Shown: positions 17,085-25,305 of the stretch, in pieces
Position numbering within the stretch: position 1 is the first letter of the stretch
How the letters are laid out: every line of letters begins with the position of its first letter
Source of the DNA: Nostoc sp. FACHB-110
GTDB lineage: Bacteria; Cyanobacteriota; Cyanobacteriia; Cyanobacteriales; Nostocaceae
Length of the DNA: 57,726 nt
NCBI RefSeq assembly: GCF_014697425.1
Contig: NZ_JACJRU010000048.1
Span: 1-57,726, forward strand
Reading direction: 5' to 3'
Notes under the pieces: generated by a model
What the model saw: the letters and a program-made list of their open reading frames with translations, nothing else
What the model was told of the DNA's origin: nothing
The model's database searches: none
Program-made: the position numbers and the translations under genes

Positions 17085-17264
17085 ATGACCCAAGTGGTTC
17101 TAGGCGAAAACGAAGGAATAGATTCAGCATTACGTCGGTTTAAGCGTCAAGTATCCAAGGCTGGTATACTTGCCGACGTGAAATATCATCGGCACTTTGA
17201 AACACCATTAGAAAAGCGCAAACGTAAAGCTGTAGCAGCAAGACGCAAGCGCCGTTTTAAATAA
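17085..17264 (+). CDS. rpsU: 30S ribosomal protein bS21 (second copy)
   Basis: I translated this 59-residue gene by hand. It begins MTQVVLGENEGIDSALRRFK like the first copy, then diverges (GILADVKYHRHFETPLEKRK) and ends KRRFK. A GAGGA site lies 7 nt before the ATG. It has its own transcription unit and lacks the rbp partner found with the first copy, so it may be the constitutive copy and the rbp-linked one the stress-responsive copy. That division of labour is inference. Confidence 0.93.
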   Translation: MTQVVLGENEGIDSALRRFKRQVSKAGILADVKYHRHFETPLEKRKRKAVAARRKRRFK

Positions 17265-17413
17265 ATATGGATGGTTTGGTACTGGCTTTGCTTCAAGAAA
17301 TCATTCTCAGTTAGCAACAGCACTTTGCCAGAGTACTCAGATGAAATTTAGCAAGATTTACCCATGCCTGACTAAGGTTTGGGTATATTGCTTTGTATGA
17401 GGGCGTAAGGGAA

Positions 17414-17443
17414 CAAATGACAAATGACAAATTACAAATGACT
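17414..17443. repeat. Short tandem repeat (STRR-type)
   Basis: Degenerate ACAAATG heptamers run up to the 3' end of pth. Confidence 0.6.
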
Positions 17444-18080
17444 ACTCATTATTAGCCACGTTACGGCTGTTACAACGATTCATCGCTTTTTCGACTCCTT
17501 GTTTTAAGCTCATTTCTACGCACTCGACGACAAATTCAAGAACAGCAGACATCAATTTAGTTTCGGTAGCAGAAAATTTTCCGAGTACGTGAGAGACTGT
17601 TTCAGAGTTGTCGCTATTATCTGCATCTTTTGGTTTGCCGATACCGATACGTAAACGTGGAAAGTTTTGGGTGCTAAGATGAGCTATCGCACTCTTCATT
17701 CCATTATGCCCACCCGCAGAACCAGAAAGGCGCAGGCGGGTTTTGCCCAAGGGTAAATCCATATCGTCATAAATTATCAATACCGATTCTGGCGGCAATT
17801 TATACCAACTTGTGACAGCTTGGATTGATTGTCCTGAGCGATTCATGTAAGTTAATGGCTTAAGCAAGCGGATTTTACTTCCAGCAAATGCTATACCTTC
17901 GCCATACTCCCCTTGAAACTTGCGATTTTCCGCTAAAGAAATTTGCCAAGCACGAGCAAGCGCATCAACAGCAGCAAAGCCAATATTATGGCGTGTTTGT
18001 TCATATTTTGGCTCTGGGTTCCCCAACCCCACAATTAGTTGAGGAATTACCAAAGCTGGTGGTGTTACAGCTTCTGTCAT
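17442..18080 (-). CDS. pth: Peptidyl-tRNA hydrolase
   Basis: Pth releases tRNA from peptidyl-tRNA that drops off the ribosome. The protein has LIVGLGNPEPKYEQTRHNIG with the essential Asn and catalytic His, DDMDLPLGKTRLR with the catalytic Asp, and GGHNGMKS. I prefer the ATG at 18080 (212 residues) to an in-frame TTG at 18095; neither has a strong ribosome site. The C-terminal tail has a few more residues than E. coli Pth. Downstream lies a heptamer repeat tract. Confidence 0.95.
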   Translation of the reverse strand: MTEAVTPPALVIPQLIVGLGNPEPKYEQTRHNIGFAAVDALARAWQISLAENRKFQGEYGEGIAFAGSKIRLLKPLTYMNRSGQSIQAVTSWYKLPPESVLIIYDDMDLPLGKTRLRLSGSAGGHNGMKSAIAHLSTQNFPRLRIGIGKPKDADNSDNSETVSHVLGKFSATETKLMSAVLEFVVECVEMSLKQGVEKAMNRCNSRNVANNE

Positions 18081-18142
18081 TTCACTTACAATCAATCGAT
18101 TCGCAGAACTATGTTAAGGGGTTAGAGACTAGTACAAAAAGG

Positions 18143-18275
18143 CTGAAGTCTGAAGTCTGAAGTCTGAAATGAAAAACCCTTATAGTCAGATTTTCAGCAA
18201 TTGATAATGCGCGTTTTATTTCCGCAGACTGTACTAGTTTTTTACTCAGCACTCAGCACTCAGCACTCAGCACTC
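18143..18275. repeat. Two heptameric STRR tracts
   Basis: CTGAAGT repeats at 18143-18168 and ACTCAGC repeats (4.5 copies) at 18244-18275 flank the pth-tatA interval. Heptameric STRRs of this sort are typical of heterocystous cyanobacteria. The second tract touches the tatA stop codon. Confidence 0.85.
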
Positions 18276-18532
18276 TAATTAGCAGTATCATGCTGTGGTT
18301 GAGCAGGTTCGATTTGTTTGGGTTCGATTTCAGCAGTGGTTTTTACAGCTTGTTCGATTTGTTCGGCTTCGCGTTTAAATTCGTTTTGAAATTCATTAGA
18401 AGCTTCTTGGAAACCGCGAATTGCTTTTCCGACACTCCGGCCAATTTCTGGGAGTTTCTTAGGGCCAAAGATTAACAGTGCCACTATCATAATTAATGCC
18501 ATTTCTGGCAGACCGATACCAAATATATTCAT
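18275..18532 (-). CDS. tatA: Twin-arginine translocase subunit TatA/E
   Basis: I chose ATG 18532 because AGGAG lies 7 nt upstream. The 85-residue protein has the TatA layout: a short N-terminus, one membrane helix (LPEMALIMIVALLIF), the hinge FGPKKLPEIGRSVGKAIRGF, an amphipathic helix, and an acidic/Gln-rich tail. It forms the protein-conducting pore of the Tat system, in cyanobacteria in both the plasma and thylakoid membranes. tatC is not in the window. Confidence 0.92.
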   Translation of the reverse strand: MNIFGIGLPEMALIMIVALLIFGPKKLPEIGRSVGKAIRGFQEASNEFQNEFKREAEQIEQAVKTTAEIEPKQIEPAQPQHDTAN

Positions 18533-18738
18533 GCGATCGCTCCTATAAGTATACAGACAGACAAACTGAAAAAGTGGGGATGACAATGAAAAGTTCTTTA
18601 TCAATATTATGCTTACTTGTTCCAGGCTAACCCTGTAATACTGAATTGGGATAGATAGAATTGTTTGGCAGGACTGAAAATACCTGCTGATTAGGTGTTG
18701 TCATCCAAAATCCAAAATTGGATCAGGCTATAACAGAC

Positions 18739-18761
18739 AAAAAAACCCGGACAAGCCGGGT
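18739..18761 (-). terminator. Intrinsic terminator of psbH
   Basis: On the minus strand ACCCGG / CCGGGT with a 5-nt loop is followed by seven T residues, about 40 nt beyond the psbH stop. Confidence 0.85.
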
Positions 18762-18801
18762 GTAAGTTCGCTGAATACGCAAGCTTGATTGCTATTTTCA
18801 A

Positions 18802-19005
18802 TTAGCCGCCTAAACTGCGCCAATCAACCAACACATCCTGAATTGCAATTGATCTATTGTAAAGTTGCAGAATGATCAGCAAAAACACAAAAAATAGCCC
18901 CATAAAAACGGCCATTACTGGGGTAGTTCCCCAGCCAGGAGCCACTTTACCATACTCAGAATTCAAAGGTCTCAGGATATCTCCCAACCTAGTCCGTTGT
19001 GCCAT
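18802..19005 (-). CDS. psbH: Photosystem II protein PsbH (10 kDa)
   Basis: The 67-residue protein MAQRTRLGDILRPLNSEYGK carries a stromal N-terminal tail and one membrane helix (PVMAVFMGLFFVFLLIILQL), as in PsbH. It binds near CP47 and helps assembly and the acceptor side of photosystem II. It is divergent from psbN, the arrangement conserved in cyanobacteria, with a promoter region of 85 bp between them. Confidence 0.97.
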   Translation of the reverse strand: MAQRTRLGDILRPLNSEYGKVAPGWGTTPVMAVFMGLFFVFLLIILQLYNRSIAIQDVLVDWRSLGG

Positions 19006-19090
19006 AGTTCACCTAAGATTAGTTGCCAAAGCTTTTTTTAATCTTCTGTAATATTCTATAAGAATAGCACTCATAATCAATCTATATTTT

Positions 19091-19222
19091 ATGGAACCCG
19101 CAATAGTTCTTAGCATTTCTGTAGGCGCGATACTTGTAGCCGTTACTGCGTATGGAATTTATACCTCGTTTGGCCCACCAAGCAAGGAGTTAGCAGATCC
19201 CTTTGAAGACCACGAAGATTAG
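19091..19222 (+). CDS. psbN: Photosystem II assembly protein PsbN
   Basis: I translated this 43-residue gene by hand. It starts MEPAIVLSISVGAILVAVTA, has one membrane helix, and ends in the conserved FGPPSKELADPFEDHED region. PsbN is needed for assembly and repair of the photosystem II reaction centre but is not a subunit of it. It is head-to-head with psbH, as expected. Confidence 0.96.
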   Translation: MEPAIVLSISVGAILVAVTAYGIYTSFGPPSKELADPFEDHED

Positions 19223-19277
19223 AAGGCAGGAGGCAGGAAGCAGAATGTCTAGCTACCTGCTTCTGCTATCTAAAAAA

Positions 19278-22200
19278 TCACTCTGGCTGTTGTATCACTT
19301 TGACAGTCGTAATTTTCCAAGGTTGTATTATAAGTAACTGCTGATTGCCAGAAAATTCAGCATTATCTAGGGGACGTTCTAATAAATCGACTGTCTGTCC
19401 CAGACTTAGCCCTAAATCACTCTGTAAATACAGTTCGGCGATTTCTCCTTGAGATTCGTAACATCGCAAAATCCACTCTTGGGGATGATCTTCTCCTGGC
19501 TTCAAGGCCATTAAGATTAAATTTTGAGAAGTTAGATTTAAGAAACTGATTCTGTCGGGAGTATTGAGTGCTGTTAGCGGTAGCGGGAGTTGAGCAGCGT
19601 GCTGAGTACAGACGACTTGTAGGGGAATGTTTAGTTCATAGCCGCGTTGTACTGTCTGGGCTGATTCCCAAGTACCAGCGTGAGGATACAAGGCGTAGGT
19701 GAATTGGTGAAAACCTCTATCGGCTTCTGGGTCTGGCCAGTTGGGGCTACGTAATAATGATAGGCGTAGTTGATTTGCTTGGGCATCGTAGCCATATTTA
19801 CAATCATTGAGCAAGCTAACACCGTAAATACCGATTTCTGATTCTCCGGTTAAGTCTGCCCAACGTAAAGCAGGTACTTCCCATTTGGCTTTTTCTGCGG
19901 GGGTTTGGGGCTTGGTGGGGCGGCGAATAGCACCGCAGGGAATTTCATAGGTGGCGAAGTCTGCTTCGACATTTAAGGGAAATGCAGCTTTAACGAAAAC
20001 TTGATTTTCGTGCCAATGAACTGTGGTGGTAATTTTTAAGATGGGTGAACCTGCTTGTAAAATATAGTCTTGACAAAATTCCGATTCACCTAGTTGACGC
20101 ATCACACGCAAGCGATGTTGTATTGGCCCTTGTTCTAATACCCGAATCGATTTGAGGCTGGTGGCTGGTAAGGGATGTTCTGCATAATTGGGGTCAATAT
20201 TCCAAGCATCCCAATATTGACCACTATCTTTAAAAGCTTGTAATTGATTTCCCGCACCGCTTAAGACTTCGCGTTGATGAGTTTTATCAAAAACGCTGGC
20301 TAAATCTCCTGTATCTGGGTCAATAAATATCCGCAAAAATTGATTTTCGAGGACAAACTCAGGGATAAGAGATGATGAGTTACTAGGAATTTGGGATGTG
20401 GGAACTAACCAAAATAAACGATAACCGACAGATGGGATATCGCTTGCTAAAAATAAGAGTGTGGATGGTGGGGTGAATTGCGAGATCAGTTGATTTCCAG
20501 CGACATCGTAGATTTGCCATTCTGGGTGAGTTGGGGGTAAAGTAACGGCAACTACCTCAGAACGTTGCCAGTTAAGGGCATTAAATACAAAAATTGGTAA
20601 ACTATTTGGTTCTGGTGGTTCAGGTAAGGTAAAGTGAGATGCGATCGCCTGCATCGACTCTGCTAATATTCTTGTCCCGACTTGTTCAACTTGCTGACAC
20701 TCAACCAAAGCATCAGTATAAACTTGCGTAATGGAAGAACCAGGTAAAATATCGTGAAACTGGTTAAATAAAACTTGCTTCCAAGCCGTTTCTATCTCTG
20801 CTTTCGGATATTTCGCGCCACACGTAATAGTTGCTAAAGTCGCAAATAGTTCAGCTTGATAAAGTAAATTTTCACCGCGTCGATTCCACCGCTTTTGATC
20901 ACCATGAGTAGTGTAACAGCCGCGATGAAATTCTAGATATAATTCATCATCCCAAGTGGGAAAGTCTGCTTGATTAATTTGTTGTAAATACTTTTCGGCA
21001 GTCGTAAATTCTAATTCTGGAAAAACTGGAGAATGTTGCCAGCGTTGAGCAGTTTCCAACATATCACGGGTCGGGCCGCCGCCGTGGTCGCCCACACCAG
21101 GCAGCCAGAGTGATGCTTGTAAACCAGTTTGACCTTGCCATTCTAGCGTGTAGGATGCCATTTTAATCGGGTCAATACCTTCCCCGACAGGCGCAGACAT
21201 CAAACTAAATACTTGACTACCATCAGGCGATCGCCACCAAAAAGCCCCATAATCAAATTTAGTAGTATCATTCCACCGCAATTTTTGAGTAACAAAATAC
21301 TCCACACCCGCATCAGCAAAAAACTGCGGTAAAGTTGCACAAAAACCAAACGTATCAGGAACCCAAACTATCGGCGACAGCTTACCGAATTTTTCTTGAT
21401 AATATCGCTGACCATACAATAACTGACGAACTATTGATTCACCACTAATTAAATTTAAATCTGGTTCTACCCAAGTCGCCCCCAGAATTTCCCACTTTCC
21501 AGCAGCGACAGCTTGTTGAATGGCTGCAAATAAATCTGGGCGATGTTCTTCCACCCAAGCATAAAGGGCAGGCGTAGAATGACAGAAAATTAATTCAGGA
21601 AAATCTTTTTGTAATTTCAGAACCGACTCAAAAGTATTTTGGGCTGCATTCCAAGTTTCACTCACAGGCCACAGCCATGCTAAATCTAAATGGGCGTGAC
21701 CAAGTAAATTGATTTGGTATTTTGTCCCACCGTGCAAAGAATTTAACAGATATTGACGCACCCTCTCCGCGAACTTTGCGCCTTGGCGGTTCGTTACTTT
21801 TTCTATCTCCGCAGCCAAACTATCCAACCCTTCCGGCGCAAATTTTTCCAAATACAACTGCGTCACCGCCAACTCATCAGCGACAAAACCGGGGTCAGGC
21901 TGATTATAATCTGTAGACTCGTAGACTAAGAGCGATCGCATCAAAGCCCCATCACAGTGGCCCGGACTAGCCAAGCGCAAAGCTAAGATAAACTCATCCC
22001 CAGGAGTCACACTCCGACTCAGCAACACCCTGGGCGAACAATCAAACAAATCTCCTGCTTGGACTAATTTCCCATTAACATAAATCTCAGCAGCATCCGC
22101 CCACCAAACCAAAGCCAACCGCAAACACAAACCCGCCAAAGGATAACCCTGTAAATCTTGCGGAACCACTAGCTTTTGTACTAACCATAAAACTTGTTTT

Positions 22201-22403
22201 CCGCCTGTCCAAGCAATATTTCCTTTAAAATTTAGCTCTACAGGTTGCCAATCAGACCAATTAGATGTCATAACATCCGTAATATTTCGGTCAGATTCTT
22301 GGTATAACCAATTAGACTGAATATTAACTTGACAACAAGAGCGCAATTGCTCAATAGTTTGGGAGATTAAATTTGTCTGGGATTGAGATACAGGAGAGGT
22401 CAT
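19278..22403 (-). CDS. Alpha-mannosidase, glycoside hydrolase family 38
   Basis: The 1041-residue cytosolic enzyme has GHAHLDLAWLWP (zinc ligands His236/His238-Asp240 region) and VWVPDTFGFCATLPQF with the nucleophile Asp350, the two hallmarks of GH38. The middle domain starts around residue 520, and the C-terminal beta-sandwich domains (~640-1041) match the bacterial/Ams1-type enzymes. It removes alpha-linked mannose from free oligosaccharides or glycans. It is transcribed alone; the ATG follows a weak purine stretch. Confidence 0.93.
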   Translation of the reverse strand: MTSPVSQSQTNLISQTIEQLRSCCQVNIQSNWLYQESDRNITDVMTSNWSDWQPVELNFKGNIAWTGGKQVLWLVQKLVVPQDLQGYPLAGLCLRLALVWWADAAEIYVNGKLVQAGDLFDCSPRVLLSRSVTPGDEFILALRLASPGHCDGALMRSLLVYESTDYNQPDPGFVADELAVTQLYLEKFAPEGLDSLAAEIEKVTNRQGAKFAERVRQYLLNSLHGGTKYQINLLGHAHLDLAWLWPVSETWNAAQNTFESVLKLQKDFPELIFCHSTPALYAWVEEHRPDLFAAIQQAVAAGKWEILGATWVEPDLNLISGESIVRQLLYGQRYYQEKFGKLSPIVWVPDTFGFCATLPQFFADAGVEYFVTQKLRWNDTTKFDYGAFWWRSPDGSQVFSLMSAPVGEGIDPIKMASYTLEWQGQTGLQASLWLPGVGDHGGGPTRDMLETAQRWQHSPVFPELEFTTAEKYLQQINQADFPTWDDELYLEFHRGCYTTHGDQKRWNRRGENLLYQAELFATLATITCGAKYPKAEIETAWKQVLFNQFHDILPGSSITQVYTDALVECQQVEQVGTRILAESMQAIASHFTLPEPPEPNSLPIFVFNALNWQRSEVVAVTLPPTHPEWQIYDVAGNQLISQFTPPSTLLFLASDIPSVGYRLFWLVPTSQIPSNSSSLIPEFVLENQFLRIFIDPDTGDLASVFDKTHQREVLSGAGNQLQAFKDSGQYWDAWNIDPNYAEHPLPATSLKSIRVLEQGPIQHRLRVMRQLGESEFCQDYILQAGSPILKITTTVHWHENQVFVKAAFPLNVEADFATYEIPCGAIRRPTKPQTPAEKAKWEVPALRWADLTGESEIGIYGVSLLNDCKYGYDAQANQLRLSLLRSPNWPDPEADRGFHQFTYALYPHAGTWESAQTVQRGYELNIPLQVVCTQHAAQLPLPLTALNTPDRISFLNLTSQNLILMALKPGEDHPQEWILRCYESQGEIAELYLQSDLGLSLGQTVDLLERPLDNAEFSGNQQLLIIQPWKITTVKVIQQPE

Positions 22404-22509
22404 ATTTTCGCTAAGATGATGGCACTTACGATGATTAACAGTTTGTCGTTATCTATTTTTGGGCGGGAGTCTCACAACTAAACAAAACTCCAACTTACAA
22501 ATCACAATC

Positions 22510-24045
22510 ATGTCATCTGGTTCTTCTGGGCGTTATCAAAGCAGACTCTTTAACTTTGTCCACCAGCAATCTCGGCGGTTGACACAACAATGGGAACAAA
22601 CCTTCCGACAAGTGCAAGTTGCTACTAAGTGGGGTGTAGAAGCATTACTTTACCCTCTGTTTCTACTATTGCAATCAGCCGAGTCAAAGGTGAAAACGCT
22701 GTATACTCAAGAACCACAACCTAGGCTAAAGTTACAACCAACTGCGCCCGAAACTAGCTTAACTACTGATACGCCTATACAGCGTGTATTAGAAGCTGTT
22801 CAAAATCTTCCATCTGAAGAAATAACCACTCCTGTTAAAAAATCAGCACTTTTAAATTCCGTGGGTACATGGTTGAGCAAACCGTTTCAACATAGTGCCA
22901 CAAATGACCAGTCTTTGCCGCAATACTTAACGATTTCAGACAATTCGCTGTTAGGCTATTTACCAGAAGTGAGGGGAATTGCATCAAGTTTAGGCGATCG
23001 CAATTTAGTTTTAGTTGCCAGCGATAATGAAATTCTCGATATTTTGTCACCGCAACAACAGGCAAAACTGAGAGACAGAATTATTAGCGAAGTTGCCAAT
23101 TACTGGCATTATCAGCAGTTAATTGCAGATGAAAATGCCTTGGATTTATTACCAGAAATTAATCGGTTATTAGCTAAATTAACTGGTGAAAATAACCACG
23201 ATATTCCAGAATTACCTCCCGGTATTAACACAAACTCACTGAATAATCGAGATTTCTTAGAATTAATCGATAAAGTTGTTGCCAAATTAGAAGAAACTAC
23301 CTTAATTCCTGTGCAGCAACGCAGCCAAGAACTTATCAAAATTACACACACACAATTGAATATATTGCTTTACGGTAAAGAGCAGCTAAACTCTCAAGGA
23401 AATATTGCAGTCACATCTGAAGGTATAGAAACACAAATGCTGCATTTTCAAGCTTTAATTGAAGCAGCATTAAACTACTTTTTTGGTGTTGGGAAAGCGA
23501 AAAAGCTGGCTTCAGGGAGTACAAAAATTCACACCCAAGGTAAATATTTACGTCCTAAAAATAGACAGTTAAAAAATCAAGATGCAACAGCAGAAACTTG
23601 GCTGACTTGGCATGATTTGTTTGGTAACTCGCCAACAGTTGCAGATAAAACATTGACATCAACACCACAATCTTTAACTCCCAGTCCACAAATTAGGCTA
23701 TCTCCAAAGCAAAAATTGACCATAACACAACCAAAAGCTGGTGCTGGTTTAGTACAAAGAAAAAAACAAAGCCGCCACTTGACCCAAAGTCAAAAAATAT
23801 CTGGTAAAGTTGCAAATGTCACCAAAAGTGAAATTTACACAAGCGAAATTACTCACCAACAAAACAAAAATTCTCATCAAGTTGAGGCACAGCCTGACTG
23901 GATAGAGATTAAAGCCACTTCTATGGGATACGATCAACATTTTCTAGAAAGAATTTTAGTATGGCTCGATCGCACTATGTTGTGGTTAGAAGAAATCTTA
24001 GTGAAAGGACTTAGATTCCTACAAACACTTTGGCAAGGTAAGTAA
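22510..24045 (+). CDS. Large hypothetical protein, cyanobacterial
   Basis: I chose ATG 22510 (MSSGSSGRYQSRLFNFVHQQ) over the TTG at 22459; it gives 511 residues. No known domain is recognised. There is an amphipathic N-terminal segment around KWGVEALLYPLFLLLQSAES, a middle helical region (~150-320), a long Lys/Gln/Ser-rich probably disordered linker (~335-470), and a C-terminal Trp-rich helix (ILVWLDRTMLWLEEILVKGL). The two hydrophobic ends suggest membrane association. It is followed by a small gene 59 bp downstream. Confidence 0.75.
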   Translation: MSSGSSGRYQSRLFNFVHQQSRRLTQQWEQTFRQVQVATKWGVEALLYPLFLLLQSAESKVKTLYTQEPQPRLKLQPTAPETSLTTDTPIQRVLEAVQNLPSEEITTPVKKSALLNSVGTWLSKPFQHSATNDQSLPQYLTISDNSLLGYLPEVRGIASSLGDRNLVLVASDNEILDILSPQQQAKLRDRIISEVANYWHYQQLIADENALDLLPEINRLLAKLTGENNHDIPELPPGINTNSLNNRDFLELIDKVVAKLEETTLIPVQQRSQELIKITHTQLNILLYGKEQLNSQGNIAVTSEGIETQMLHFQALIEAALNYFFGVGKAKKLASGSTKIHTQGKYLRPKNRQLKNQDATAETWLTWHDLFGNSPTVADKTLTSTPQSLTPSPQIRLSPKQKLTITQPKAGAGLVQRKKQSRHLTQSQKISGKVANVTKSEIYTSEITHQQNKNSHQVEAQPDWIEIKATSMGYDQHFLERILVWLDRTMLWLEEILVKGLRFLQTLWQGK

Positions 24046-24104
24046 TGAACAAAAGATTATAAGAGAAAATAAAAAATAATCCATGACGTTGAGTATTAAC
24101 TACC

Positions 24105-24401
24105 GTGAAAGTTCTTGTTTACTGTAAATACTTCAATTTCAAAAATCCGTTAGATAAACCGAAGATTGAAACATTTGTGGTAGATTTGCCACAAATACCA
24201 AAGGTGGGTGAAACAATTGTTGTGGAAAGAATTTCACCGCAAAAACAGTTTGTGATTATTTTTGAGTACATTGTGACAGCAGTACAATTAAACGCATCAA
24301 AAGAGTCTGTGGATGCTGCTGATGCTCAAGTAAACGCATCTTTAAATCACTGCTGGGAAGGAACATCAAATTTTAAAATTAAGAACTTTTTAGAAAAATA
24401 A
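24105..24401 (+). CDS. Small hypothetical protein
   Basis: This 98-residue soluble protein starts at a GTG and has mixed alpha/beta character (MKVLVYCKYFNFKN at the start, VGETIVVERISPQKQFVIIF in the middle). No family is recognised. It lies 59 bp after the larger unknown gene on the same strand and may share its transcript. Confidence 0.6.
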   Translation: MKVLVYCKYFNFKNPLDKPKIETFVVDLPQIPKVGETIVVERISPQKQFVIIFEYIVTAVQLNASKESVDAADAQVNASLNHCWEGTSNFKIKNFLEK

Positions 24402-24441
24402 TCTTGGAGTTGTGTTGAGGGTTAACAGTTAACAAAAGTAG

Positions 24442-24469
24442 GGTGTGTTGTCGCACAGCGCAACGCACC
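24442..24469. repeat. Small palindromic repeat
   Basis: GGTGTGTTGTCGC / GCGCAACGCACC forms an imperfect hairpin with a 3-nt loop. This GC-rich palindrome type is widespread between cyanobacterial genes. Confidence 0.6.
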
Positions 24470-24551
24470 ATTTTGTTATCTAGGTGGTGAGTTAGACACT
24501 ATGGAATCACAAACCCTACTCGATTAACTACGCCTTAAAACCAATATCAAC

Positions 24552-24642
24552 AGGACTTACGCACAAGCTACGGAAAATCGAACCACAGAGGCGCAGAGTT
24601 CACGGAGAAATGAGAGTTTGAGAGATATTTTGCGTAAGTCCT
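24552..24642. mobile_element. 91-bp MITE-like element, copy 2
   Basis: It has the same length and the same AGGACTTACGCA / TGCGTAAGTCCT ends as 8015-8105, and a related interior (CGAACC-CA-AG-GCGCA). It ends 2 bp from the stop codon of the next gene. Confidence 0.8.
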
Positions 24643-24644
24643 AA

Positions 24645-25193
24645 TCAAGAATTTAGGCTGATATTAGTACCATTTGCTTCCGGGACATTAGTTGCGCCAA
24701 CAGCCATAACTTGCGACCATTCACTGACGCGGTTGTCATCTAAAACGGCTCGGACTCGATAACCAAGCTGAATTTTGTGCATTAATAAGATTAGGTCACG
24801 GTTGAGTAATCCTTGAGATTTTTGATTCTCATTAGATGCAGCTTGTAAACGAAAACAGCGATCGCTTTGACGCTTCAACTTAGGAGACTTACCCTCTACA
24901 AGCACCGTTTGTAGTTCATATTCTTTCGCATCAGGATACGCTTCCCAACACATTTGCCAGTAAGTTGACCAGCGAATTAAATCTGCTGACAATTCCTTAA
25001 CTTCATCCGACAATGTAGATACAAGTCCTGTAACTGGAGGCTGCACCACCTGAGGCTGATTCGAGGATATTTCCGTTTGTGCAGCTATGGATGAACTGTC
25101 ATCAAAACTTAGTACCAGTCCCCATATCAAAGTGAGCAGCAGAATCAATCGTAGGCATTTTAACTGCACTACTGATAAGATTTTCCAATTCAT
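24645..25193 (-). CDS. Secreted hypothetical protein
   Basis: This 182-residue protein has an N-terminal signal peptide (hydrophobic LRLILLLTLIWGLVLSF, possible cleavage after IAAQ). The mature part contains two Cys residues (QMCWEAYP and DRCFRLQA) that could pair. No family is recognised. A MITE copy abuts its 3' end. It is 112 bp downstream of the gamma-CA-like gene on the same strand. Confidence 0.7.
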   Translation of the reverse strand: MNWKILSVVQLKCLRLILLLTLIWGLVLSFDDSSSIAAQTEISSNQPQVVQPPVTGLVSTLSDEVKELSADLIRWSTYWQMCWEAYPDAKEYELQTVLVEGKSPKLKRQSDRCFRLQAASNENQKSQGLLNRDLILLMHKIQLGYRVRAVLDDNRVSEWSQVMAVGATNVPEANGTNISLNS

Positions 25194-25305
25194 AAATTAT
25201 GTAAAATTCAGTTGCTTACACCTGGCATAGGTAGAATTGTTCAGAAGTCTAGAACTATTTGATGCTAAGGATTTTGAATCTAAAATCCAAAATCCAAAGT
25301 TGGTA

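Noticed and set aside
18143..18275. Tandem repeats that could look like a CRISPR array
   Set aside because: The units are 7 bp and directly adjacent without spacers, as for STRRs; no cas gene is near.
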